Shown here in pieces: positions 1-9,249 of a stretch of 64,000 bases of DNA. The stretch comes from Purpureocillium takamizusanense (taxonomy: Eukaryota; Ascomycota; Sordariomycetes; Hypocreales; Ophiocordycipitaceae). Below the pieces are notes generated by a model. The model ran no database searches. It was given only the letters and a program-made list of their open reading frames with translations, and was not told the origin of the DNA. The stretch spans positions 2,356,001 to 2,420,000 of the forward strand of contig NC_063068.1 in NCBI RefSeq assembly GCF_022605165.1. The letters run 5' to 3'. Both the position numbers and the translations under genes were made by a program. The stretch's first letter is position 1; each line of letters starts with the position of its first letter.

Positions 1-1496
1 ACGTCTGTCGCCATACCTTTGGCATCGTCTGAGCAACATGCCAGGAACCGACGAACGACATACTCGTACAAACGTGCTTCGTCGGGAGACAGTACCGTTG
101 GCGCAGCATACGTGATTGGGTGAATGGGGGGATGGGCTTTGTCGTCGTGTCGCCCTTCTCGGGGCTGTTGGAACGCGCCGTCCATGAGTCCCTGAGCAAA
201 TGCCCCCCATCTCTGGTCCGGTGTCTGCTTTTGCACCAGCGCCCTGAGATTCATACCTTTGTCAAAGCGGTCCGTCTCAGTTCTCGGGTAGCTTATGAAT
301 CCCTTGTTGTAGAGGCCCTCTGCGACGTTCATGGCTTGCTGACCGCTCATGCGCAGCATCCGGGTTGCAGCCTTCTGAAGCTCGACAGTCGTGAGTGGCA
401 GCGGCTTGAATTTGCGGGTTGGCTTCTCCTGAACTTTGGTGACTGTGGCCTTTTTGGCATCGAGACATCTCTCATATAAGATGATGGCCGTCATCCGATC
501 GAATAGATGGTTTCTTGCCCATGAGAAGTGCACTGCCTTGCCATCTTTCTTGTGCATGAGCCTGATGCTCCAGAAGGGCTCTGGCACAAAGTTTCGTACG
601 CGAAAGTAACGGTCAACCACAAAGCCCAACGTAGGAAATTGGCATGACCCTACGTTGTTAGCGACAATCAAGTTTCACGGAGGGGGCCGGCATACCATAA
701 CTCAGGAGCTTTTCGGCAAGAGGCCCGCCGAGGCCCCTCAATCGGGTGGTCATGAACCGCGTGAAGGCGAAGCCGATGCGCAGATCCAGCTCTATTCTGG
801 CACTCACGGCGTTAACCTGCCTCTCATCCAAGTCAACGAGCCTTCGAGCTGCTGACAAGACATGTCTTGGTTAGGTCAGCTAGATGGGCTCGAGTACGGG
901 AGGTGGGTGGTTGCGCATACGCTCGTTCGACGTTGCTGAACTTGGCACGCTTGACTTGCAGTTGACGGTTTCCCTTCTTGGCAGCATCGACAATCTCCTG
1001 GCCAATGTGCTCTCCTTCCCGGTCACAATCCGTCCAAATGACCAGCAGGCGGCAATACTGGGCTTGCTCTTGAATGTTTTGAGCGATTGTTCGTTTGTCC
1101 TGCAAGGGAGTGTGTGAGAATGGGCCGCCCGGTACAGTGCGTTTCATCTGATACTGACCTCTTGTACGGTGGTTAGGGTTGGCGCGGCAAACAGCGATTC
1201 TGGAGGAGGTGACTCCCAGTTCTTGTAGTCGCTAGGAAACTCGACTCCTGTAAGATGGCCGGAGACGCAGGTCATGGTGACTTCGCAGTCGCCCCACGGC
1301 TGCCCAAAGTTGAACTGGAATGAGTAATTCTTGATGTACTGGTTGCGTGTTCCGTGCTTCGCGGGACACGTCAGCATCGCTGGCCATGCTGCGTCGTGCA
1401 ATGGGGCACACTCACAGTTCGAAAGCTGCCGCCAGAAAGGTGGCCAGCGACGGCCTTGGAAATGGACGGCTTTTCCGCCACGCAGAGGACCTTCAT
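1..1496 (-). CDS. TOP3: DNA topoisomerase III (type IA), C-terminus beyond window
   Basis: Type IA topoisomerase of the Sgs1/RecQ-Top3-Rmi1 complex, which passes single strands and dissolves recombination intermediates in the nucleus. Exons read 1496-1416, 1356-1159, 1099-921, 865-696 and 649-<1. About 425 residues are visible. The TOPRIM domain opens with MKVLCVAEKPSISKAV, including the conserved early Glu, and carries the acidic motif WTDCDREGEHIG near residue 105. A family signature follows in AARRLVDLDERQ and ARIELDLRIG. The active-site tyrosine lies in ISYPRTETDRFDKGMNLR, about residue 330 (codon 290-288). The start at 1496 places the Met directly before the TOPRIM strand, as is usual. 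All four introns are short and keep frame; the third acceptor was chosen because it alone gives the conserved ERAHVLSAARR. The gene runs off the left edge, so zinc-finger or Gly-rich tail regions cannot be judged. The upstream spacer is shared with a divergent gene at 2245. Confidence 0.93.
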
Positions 1497-2244
1497 CTTG
1501 GCTGTGTCTTTCCAAGATGGTCATTTCCTTCGTGCAGGGGTCGCCTTGCTGTGGCGAGGAATCGAGGGTCTCGACAGGACGGGCCGGTATCGTGAGGGCA
1601 TCAACGCGTCGCGTGTCATCTGAACATGGGTGACCACGCCATGGCGTCCACTCGAGGTTTTACGTGCGTCCGTCCGGTCGTTGGATCGGCCAGGTGTCCA
1701 CCAAGAAAGGCCGCTCTTGAGACTGCCGGTTTCTAAAGACGGGCTGTCCCTCTAGAGTTCGGATCAGAGAAGCGTGTCGTCCGTCGTGTATACTGTACAT
1801 GACGGTAAATATTTGTTGGTTGGAAGTCGCAGCTTCCGTCCGCACTACTAGGTAGGTAGATTGCCCCACCACCCCGGCCAAGTCCAACGGTGGACCCGAC
1901 AGCACACCTCAGCGGCGGGTGGTCGCTCGCTCAGTGGAGGCTCAGTGCACTGGGCCGGGGATTACAGTGGTTGACCCGCTATAGGTTAACCCTGGCCTGT
2001 GCTCCTTCGTGTGAGGTGTCCCGGGCATCCTGCCTGGGCCCCGTCCAGTTTGTTTGTCCATCAAAATGACGGTCACATTTTCGTGTACCGTCACACTGGT
2101 CCGCAGCGGGGCTGGTACCTCCCCTGCGGCCCGCATGCATCGATGACGAGGGTGCTTCCAACTGCGTCTTTCTGTCTTTGAAGCGACTCTGAATCTCTCC
2201 AACCGCCATCTTCGACATCACGACACATCTCACCGCACCCTAAG
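1497..2244. promoter_or_regulatory. Divergent intergenic region TOP3 / DUF1295 gene
   Basis: This is the shared upstream region of two divergently transcribed genes. It holds a TAGGTAGGTAG run near 1849-1859. Overlapping short ORFs on both strands show no recognisable protein. No RNA gene or repeat beyond this was seen. Confidence 0.5.
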
Positions 2245-3495
2245 ATGCTTTTACCCGTCATCAAGTCTCTGCGTGACTGTGGGGAGTACGCCCTCACCGT
2301 CGAGCCCTTCATCCCCCAGCTCTACGCGCTTCCGTCGCGTCTACTGCACGCGGGCAGCCTTGATGACCTCAAGCACGTCTACGTCGAGACGAACCCGCTC
2401 ATCACGGGCTTTGCGGTCTCGCTGGTCCTCGGCTTCGTGTTTCTCGTCGTCTCAGAGGCGAACAGGAACTACTCTCAGGTCGACCGCATGTGGAGCATCC
2501 TGCCGAACCTTTACATCGTCCACCTCGCGACCTGGGCGCGCTTGGCTGGGCTGCCTCATAGCCGTATTGACCTCGTCGCCACCTTTTCTACGCTGTGGAG
2601 TGTGGGGAGCCTTGCCTTCATCCCCGTCCTCAATTCCACGCCCGGCTGACAACTGCGTGCCAGATCCGTTTGACGTACAACTACTGGCGCAGAGGGGGCT
2701 ACAACGTCGGCTCAGAGGATTACAGATGGTGGGTGTGGCCTCTACGCAGACGGGCTTTCTAAGGCTTACATACCCGCAGGGAGATCGTCAAGAGCAAGGT
2801 CCCGGCTTTCGTCTTCTTCCTCTTAAACGTGACGTTCATCTCGTTTATCCAGAGCGTGCTCCTGGTCGCCTTTTCTTGCGTGCCTGCCTACGCCATCCTG
2901 CTCTCGACGCGGATTGAGCCCAATATCACGGCAGCTGATCTTGCGTACTTTTCCGTCGAAGTCGCCCTGGTCATCAGCGAGTGGTTCAGCGACGGCCAAC
3001 AGTGGGGTGAGTGTCTGCTGGCGGGGTGGCACACGTAATTTCTGACGACTGACATCTTTCACAGCCTACCAGACGGCCAAGCACCAGTACCAAAAGGACG
3101 CCAAGGTCCCCAGAGGCTGGAATCAGGCCGATCTCGACCGGGGATTTGTGACTTCGGGCCTGTGGGCCTACAGCAGGCACCCCAACTTCTTCGCCGAGCA
3201 GACCATCTGGTTCGTTCTGTATCAGTGGAGCTGCTTCGCCACCAAGTCGCTGTATAGCTACACCTTTGCCGGGTCTGCGGCCCTGATCCTCCTCTTCCAG
3301 GGCTCGACCTGGCTCACCGAGCTCATCACGGCTGGCAAGTACCCCGAGTATCCCGAGTACCAGAGGCAGGTGGGCATGTTCATTCCGACTTCACTGTGGG
3401 GATACCAGTCGCCGCCTGCGAACACGCCAAAGGTCATCAGGACGAGCGACTTGGCCAAGCGACAGCAGCAAAAAGAGAAGAAGAAGCAGAAGTAA
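2245..3495 (+). CDS. DUF1295 / steroid-reductase-like integral membrane protein
   Basis: Exons are 2245-2601, 2664-2728, 2779-3006 and 3066-3495, giving 359 residues. The protein has several hydrophobic spans, for example LITGFAVSLVLGFVFLVV, FVFFLLNVTFISFIQSVLLV and AALILLFQGSTW. The C-terminal half carries the DUF1295 signature: RGFVTSGLWAYSRHPNFFAEQ, then a Trp-rich helix and the end motif KYPEYPEYQRQV. This fold is related to steroid 5-alpha-reductases and isoprenylcysteine methyltransferases, so an NADPH-dependent reductase in the ER is plausible, but no substrate can be assigned. The tail ends in a Lys-rich KEKKKQK, compatible with ER retrieval. Splice choices were set by restoring TLWS-IRLTYNYWRRGGY and DYRW-EIVKSKVP, both conserved in the family. 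The first donor (GTGGGG) is weak, so that junction is the least certain. Confidence 0.85.
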
Positions 3496-3664
3496 GCTTA
3501 GGGGGCTGGCTGCCAGGCGTGGAGCGCCTGCTTATGTCTTTGGAGCATCATGAATTTCAATTCTCGGGCGAGGCGATGTGGCGGACGAAATTAGGATCTA
3601 TCGTGAGCGGCTATCGTAAATCGCGCCGCGACAGGTCTAATGTGTAGTTCTGCTCTATCATGTT

Positions 3665-4720
3665 TCATGCTGCATGCCTCAGATCGCTCAACTGGTCAAC
3701 GTAGAAGGAGGGAACGGCGATGGCGTCGGCCTTTTCCCAGTCCTCCTTCTTATCAACACCCGTCTCGACATGAAGGGTGCCGCCCAGCTTGCCGTCGACG
3801 CCGAACTTGATGTCGGTGTTGAGGCGGTCGCCGACCATGCACGTCCTCGAGCGGTCAAAGTGAAACTTGCCCTCGATGGCGTCCATCATGGCCTGGCTCG
3901 GCTTGCCGAGCTCGAGCGGCTGCCGGCCCGTGGCGTTGGCCAGGGGCACCATGACGGACCCGGCGCCGAGGAAGAGGTCGTGGTGCATGGGCAGGGTTGA
4001 GTCGGTGTTTGTGGCGAGGAAGACGGCGCCGCGCCTCAGGTAGTGCAGCCCGTAGGCAAGCTTGAGGTAGTTGATGTGGAAGTCGAGCCCGCACAGCACG
4101 ACGCCCACCTCGGGGTCGAGCAGGGAGCCGTCGGCGATGCCCTGGAAGTCGGCGGGCGTGATGTCCCTGCGGAGCCGCTCGTCGGTGCCGCCGACGAAGG
4201 CGACGCCCTCGGAGGCGAGCTCCCTCTCGACGCCGGCCTCGCCTATGACGAAGACCTTGCGCTTGTTGGGCGGCAGGTCCAGGATGCGGGAGATGTAGAC
4301 GGCGGAGGAGTAGGCGGAGCCGAAGACGTCCTCGACCTCGGCGGGGATGTTGAGGTTGGTGAGCTTCTTGACGTACTCGTCGCGGGACTTGGTCGAGTTG
4401 TTGGTGACGAAGACGGTGCGCTTGCCGCGGGAGCGGAGCATGCTTATCGTCTCGGGGACGCCATCGAAGACGTGATCGCCGGACCAGAGGACGCCTGCCA
4501 GTGGCGGTCAGTCACACACACCGCTTGCCATGGTTCACCGATTGCTTTCTCATTCTTTTCGAGTCTACTGACCGTCGCAGTCAAAGAGAAAGGTCTAGGT
4601 ATCTGTGAGCGGACAATCACCACCACCTGTCAGGGCCGTGAGAAAACCACTCACGTCAAACTGGTCGATGAAGGCGTTAATGGCGGCCTTGTCGCCCGTC
4701 AAATACTTTGGCGAAGCCAT
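3665..4720 (-). CDS. HAD-family 4-nitrophenylphosphatase / phosphoglycolate phosphatase (Pho13-like)
   Basis: Exons are 4720-4655, 4594-4573 and 4494-3665, giving 305 residues, the usual family length. All HAD motifs are visible. Motif I is FDTFLFDCDGVLWSGD with the nucleophile Asp, split by the 22-nt second exon. Motif II is FVTNNSTKSRDEY. The motif III Lys is in LELGKPSQAMM, and motif IV is CMVGDRLNTDIKFG. The C2-type cap lies between motifs II and III. The family (yeast Pho13, mammalian PGP) dephosphorylates side products such as 2-phosphoglycolate and 4-phosphoerythronate in the cytosol. The start MASPKYLTGDKAAINAFIDQFD matches fungal orthologues. The very small exon 2 contains the catalytic site, so most automated predictions that skip it would lose the enzyme; here frame and motif both demand it. 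Confidence 0.92.
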
Positions 4721-5601
4721 CTTTTGCCGGCCGTGGCCTTTTGGCACACGATTTTGAGTCCTTGGGTTGAAGAACGTGAGTTGAAGGTTCAGTGCTTCTC
4801 AGTTCTCACAAGGTTCACGACAGGAGAGCGATGACTAAGTCATGACTCGCGGATATCGGTCCATCCCACCAAAGGTTTTGAGGTTGAGTTGAAAGTAACC
4901 GAGCGTGGCCTTACAGGCGGACAAAGTCCCCTCCGCTCATCATGCCCCAAAATCCTCAACAGCGCGTCTCGGGCCGTGGTTAGGAATGGCATCGGAAATG
5001 AGAAGTCGGGGCTGCGCTTGCGGCAGCAATACCACCGTATAGGGTAGCTGGCTCTGTGGTGAAGATGCGGCCTCAGTGGCTCGCACTATAAGGCTTCACC
5101 GGCCGGACGAGAACAGTTGGAGAGGGCGGAACAGCCGCTTCAGTAACCTTGAGCTAGAATCATCTGCATGTGAATGCTGGCGGTCCAGAGTATTTTTTGT
5201 TTTTGTTTTTTTGTTTATCTTTTTTTTTTCGCTGGTGAATTGTTCTGCTTGAACATTTGTGATGGCAGTGATGATGATGTTGTTGGACAACTCCCTCCAG
5301 TTCTGGTAAATACGGTGATTGCTACAGCTCACGCACTCTAGCATGGGCATAACTCGCCTCTGTCGACGGCACTTGAACAACATGTGTCTGCCTCTTGCTT
5401 CTTGTTTCACGGCGGCCGTCGGCGGCGTATATAAATTTCGCTCCGAAAGCCGGGCAAGGCGAGCACTTGGAATCTCCTAATCCCGACCACTGTGCTTTGC
5501 AAAACGGCAACAATCGCCCAAGGCATCCGCTAGCTCTCTGCCGGACTCGCAGATTCTTCTGGACTAGTAGACAAAGGTTCCCCAAGCCAAATTTGCCCCC
5601 C
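4721..5601. promoter_or_regulatory. Divergent intergenic region with TATA box
   Basis: This is the spacer between the Pho13-like gene (minus) and the small Cys-rich gene (plus). A TATATAAA box lies at 5428-5435, about 170 bp before the plus-strand ATG. A T-rich stretch is at 5192-5231. An ORF open from 5395 runs in frame into the small gene, but its extra N-terminus has low-complexity, non-conserved character and overlaps the TATA box. Confidence 0.5.
5428..5435 (+). promoter_or_regulatory. TATA box for the small Cys-rich gene
   Basis: TATATAAA, about 170 bp before the ATG at 5602, on the sense strand of that gene. Confidence 0.5.
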
Positions 5602-5838
5602 ATGTGCGCCCAGGAGTATATCTACTACATTTGCTGCACGCCAGGCTGCCGCTCCGCGACGTTCGGCTACAAAGACACCCCCTACACGTGCGACGAACTC
5701 AGGAGGGCCCATCCAAGGGAGACATGGCGGTACATAGGCACATGCAAAACGGGTATTAAGAAGGAGGAGTGCTTTTACCAGGGCGACACCAAGTGCAAGA
5801 TTTGCGTGGCAGAGGCTGGGAAGCGAACGGAGAAGTAG
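5602..5838 (+). CDS. Small cysteine-rich hypothetical protein
   Basis: This is an intronless 78-residue ORF starting at the ATG at 5602. The protein has nine cysteines (residues 2, 11, 12, 16, 30, 48, 57, 65, 68), including a CC-x3-C group and a terminal C-x2-C. It also has many Tyr and Lys residues. There is no signal peptide, so it is probably not a secreted effector; spacing suggests metal binding or an intracellular Cys-rich fold. I do not recognise the family. Support for a real gene comes from a canonical TATATAAA box 170 bp upstream, open reading throughout with biased composition, and an AT-rich 3' flank containing an AATAAT-like signal near 5866. A longer in-frame start exists at 5395 but would lie upstream of the TATA box. 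Confidence 0.55.
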   Translation: MCAQEYIYYICCTPGCRSATFGYKDTPYTCDELRRAHPRETWRYIGTCKTGIKKEECFYQGDTKCKICVAEAGKRTEK

Positions 5839-7341
5839 TATTGTACAACAACAGTAGTTTTGGCTCAATAATACCAGTTACGTAGCGACAGCAGGATACC
5901 TATGCACATGTGAGATTGTCCACCCGATGATGCACTGCGAGTGCGCTGCTCTGCGGGGATCCCGTCCGTCCGTCCGTCCGCCCTGGGACGGGGCTGGAGC
6001 GAGCCTCCAGGACTGACCGCTGCCAAAAGTATGACGTACGAAGTATACCAGCACCGCTCGCAATCGGGGCTTCAGTTCTGATGCAACCGTTCAACATAAT
6101 CATCGAGTCAGGCCCACCAGGAAACGCCATGCGATGCTCTCAGTAAAGCGAAAGCGCGAGCGCAGGCTGCTCCCAAATGTGCGGATGTGGGTGTGCCATG
6201 TGTGGGTGCGGGTGCGGATGCGGGTGCGGGTGCGGGTGGACGCCATAAAATGTAACAGAAGTTAAATACAGAACGAACACATCCGCACGGAGACAAAGTG
6301 CCGACATCCCCCTCCCTCGTAGAACTTGAACCGAGCCGCATCGCCCAGTAGGGGGAAAAGGTGGAACAAACAAGTGATGCTACTATTTTCGATGCCGATT
6401 TGCGAATGCGAGGCGCGGTGCCACAGCGGGAACAGCCATCCTGCCAATCGCGCGCCACCGACCCCAATGCAAGGTTCATTAATCAGTCCTTTTTGACTCC
6501 TACATGACTCTGGTACACACACAAAAGTACTACTAGCTACTACTACTACCTAAGGTACTACTGTACACGACGACGTTGCTGCCCCCCCCCCCAAAAGACC
6601 CCGTGCCCTGCGAAGAGTCGCCTCCCCTATCCGAGCCTCGGCATCGACGGCCTCGACGGCCGTTGTAGCGCAGAGCGTGGAGCGGAGGCTGGCTTGCGGC
6701 ACGGGTCTGTCTGCTTTGGTGTGCCGCCCGTCCTCAGGGATCGCCGAATGCCCTGGCAAGCCTGGCTGCTGCGGGTGGCGCGTGGGGAAATGGACGTTGC
6801 TCTAGGCCGCGCGGGGTCTCTCTCTCACGCACACGCTCTCTCTCTCTCTCTCTCGGTCACGGAACACGCCGGCGGCGACTGTGAGGTACCTACCAGGCGG
6901 CATGAGGTAGGGGACCCTGCGGCGCCGGGGCCGCCGTTGGCCTAGCTATTTCATGGCGCGATGTGACCAAAGTGCCCTCGTCTCAAAGGGTTACACACAA
7001 ACCGTCCCGTGGTCCGTCCCTAATTGCCACGCGTGTGTGATTCCGAAAGCCTCGGGACAGTCGCCAGAGCATCTTTGGCGGTGCGAAGTGGCAACGGAAC
7101 CCTTCTGAGAAAAAGAAAAACAAAAAAAAAAGCTCGCAACGTGCAGCGTCATTGCCGGTGTGGACGGCCGGCGGCGGCGAGCAGAAAGTCAAGTGCGACA
7201 CCAGGGAGAAGCAGTATATATACCGTATTGTGCTGGCCCACGACAGCGTCTGCAGGCCATCGACAAGAAAGATCTCCCCGCGCGCCGATTAAACCTGCCT
7301 TGACTTGGAATTCTTCGCGTACCGACAAGCATACCGAGTTG
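5839..7341. other. Intergenic spacer with low-complexity tracts
   Basis: No supported gene was found. The spacer holds a GGGTGC repeat at about 6203-6239, a C10 run at 6583-6592, a palindromic AGGTACCTACC at 6884-6894, a (CT)n tract near 6837-6854 and a TATATATA box at 7215-7222 that probably serves the gene starting at 7342. ORFs over the repeats are translations of the repeats. Confidence 0.5.
7215..7222 (+). promoter_or_regulatory. TATA box for the 182-residue hypothetical gene
   Basis: TATATATA, 120 bp before the ATG at 7342. It is the only TATA-like element in the preceding 500 bp that I noticed. Confidence 0.5.
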
Positions 7342-7890
7342 ATGACCATGGTCGCCGTGGCCGCACCACGTACTGCCGAGGCACTGGCACCTGGCAAGCG
7401 AGACGCAGGTGCTGCCAGAAGCCCCTTGTCTGCTTCACCTGAGCCGGCTCAGCAACAACAGCAGCAGACGCAGCAGGAACCCCCGGCCGCATTCACCGAC
7501 GATCCTAGGCCGAAACCCAGGTTCAACTTCACGACACCACAGGACGCAGACAATTTCGACTCATACGAGTCAACAATCGAGGCCTGCGACGGCATTGCCC
7601 GGAGCCTGGGCATGGGCGAGATCAAGAGCAACAAGGAGTACTACCTCAACATGATCAAGAAAAACGGCAGGCCGAAGCATTGGAAGGACCCACACCGAAC
7701 CGACGAGCAGCTGGCAGAGTCGATGGAGCTGATACGCAGATCCGGCCTGAACACGGCCGAGGTCCTGCGCATGAGCCTACCCGAGGCCGTCCGCCCGCCC
7801 ATGCCCGACTACAACGCAGGGCCCGAGATGTCTGACGACGAGGAAGACGGCACGGCAAAGCAAAGACGGGAGCCGCGGCCATCAAATTGA
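7342..7890 (+). CDS. Conserved-looking hypothetical protein, 182 aa
   Basis: This is an intronless gene. The start at 7342 (MTMVAVAAPR) or the second Met at 7348 (context ACCATGG) is likely; a TATATATA box lies 120 bp upstream. The first ~50 residues are disordered, with a Gln run (PAQQQQQQTQQ). The middle (about 60-150) is a compact predicted helical region: FNFTTPQDADNFDSYESTIE, then IARSLGMGEIKSNKEYYLNM, NGRPKHWKDPHRTDEQL and SGLNTAEVLRMSLPEAV. The tail is acidic then basic (MSDDEEDGTAKQRRE). No signal peptide or membrane span is present. I do not recognise a named domain. The ordered core with charged and aromatic residues argues for a genuine protein. Confidence 0.65.
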   Translation: MTMVAVAAPRTAEALAPGKRDAGAARSPLSASPEPAQQQQQQTQQEPPAAFTDDPRPKPRFNFTTPQDADNFDSYESTIEACDGIARSLGMGEIKSNKEYYLNMIKKNGRPKHWKDPHRTDEQLAESMELIRRSGLNTAEVLRMSLPEAVRPPMPDYNAGPEMSDDEEDGTAKQRREPRPSN

Positions 7891-8014
7891 GGCAGGACCA
7901 GGGAGTCTCGCTAGTACTGCTTCCTTCGCGCAACAAAGAAGCCGAGACCTGGCGATGTTGCATTTACGGGGCCGTGCGTGGAGAAGAGGCTGGTGTATTC
8001 AAAAACGAGTCTGC

Positions 8015-8793
8015 TCAAGCTACCCTATCGGCAATAGACTGAATGCGAGCACCGAGGGTGAAGCCGTACGTGACCGCCGACACAAACGTGGTGAGATTGA
8101 CGAGCGACGAGACTCCATGCAACATACCGAACCTCTTGTTCAGCGCCTGCATCTCGTCCGAGTGCGGGCCCTCCGCGTACCACTCCTTGCCATCTCGCTT
8201 CACTGCAACTAATGAGCCTCGCTTCATTCACATCGTAGAAGACTTGACAAACCTTGGCCGCGGCGCTCCTTCATGGTCTTGGTCGTGGCGGGGCCAATGA
8301 CGGCGAGGTTGGCGAGGCCCGTCACGAACATGGCCGCGATGGGCACCAGAGAGTCCCATTTGCTCGAGTCGTGTAACAAACCTGAGATTCCCGATGGCAC
8401 GCCGTTAAGGGTGTTTCCGGGAAAAGTGAGAGCGAGAACGATGGGGATGACAGTCTGGATGCTAAAGTAGATGGGGAACAAGTTGGTCTGGGCAGCCGAG
8501 AAGGCAGGGCGGTCAATCGACTTGTACAAGACCGGTCCGTTGACGAAGGACTGAACATGGCCATTAGCGACGTCCACGGCTGTTGCAGTCAGTGCCGGAG
8601 GGGGCGGACTTGCATGGAAAAAGGACGTCCCGAGTAGGGTGCCGTAGCTGTGGCCTTGTAAGCTCAGTCCGAAACAGGCATCTACGAAGCATCTCATGGT
8701 TCCTCTCTCAACAACGTCAGATGCCATTTGTGACAAGGGGACGTACGAGATGATGTGGTACGGCGCCACAGAGACCAGGATGGGGTTGGCCAT
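8015..8793 (-). CDS. DUF4149 / TMEM205-like membrane protein
   Basis: Exons are 8793-8747, 8662-8614, 8550-8253 and 8202-8015, giving 193 residues. The protein has about four membrane spans. The family core is HIISLQGHSYGTLLGTSFFH followed by SFVNGPVLYKSIDRPAFSAA and FPIYFSIQTVIPIVLALTFP. It then continues with GLANLAVIGPATTKTMKERR and, after the last intron, EMQALNKRFGMLHGVSSLVN. This is the DUF4149 (TMEM205) domain; its biochemical role is unknown, and the human protein has been linked to drug transport or secretion. Intron 2 (8613-8551) begins GCAAGT and ends CAG, a GC-AG intron; the junction is needed to join FFH to SFVNGPV. Intron 1's acceptor (CTGAG|C) was selected because it alone gives HIISLQGHSYG. 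The 5' flank is shared with Ku80, which is transcribed the other way. Confidence 0.85.
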
Positions 8794-9249
8794 GCTGCCT
8801 GGGTGTGCGCAAGGGCGATATAGGACAATGTGACAGAGGTAGCGACGTTGAGGACGAGGAGAGCGGAGCGCCGGCCGGAAGCAGGCGGTAATGAGGTCAT
8901 GCCTGGATCACGTGGCCTCGCGACTGACCCGCGTCGTGTCGCGCCCATGATGACTTTTGGGCTATTTATTGGTGCGTCGGCTCACCCGCCCACTGTCACT
9001 TGCCTCTAGCTGAAGCGCCTGGTACAGGTATCCACCCACTCAGTTGGCGGCGTTGTTGCTCTCATAGAATCCACCGCGGCCTTCTGCCTAGAACGGATTG
9101 CCGTTTCGCTGCCCACACGAACGCCTGGCCTACCGTGCCGCTCCCGTCTCCCATTGAAAAGGCCATGTCTGCCTGGTGAAGATTGCCGTTTGACTTCCTC
9201 CCCAAATTGCCTTATCATCGTCGTCGTCGTCGCCGCCCCCTCCGTCAAC
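8794..9249. promoter_or_regulatory. Bidirectional promoter region DUF4149 gene / Ku80
   Basis: 456 bp separate the two divergent start codons. The sequence is pyrimidine-rich (CGTCGTCGTCGTCG near 9220-9233) just before the Ku80 ATG. No clear TATA box or gene was seen. Confidence 0.5.
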
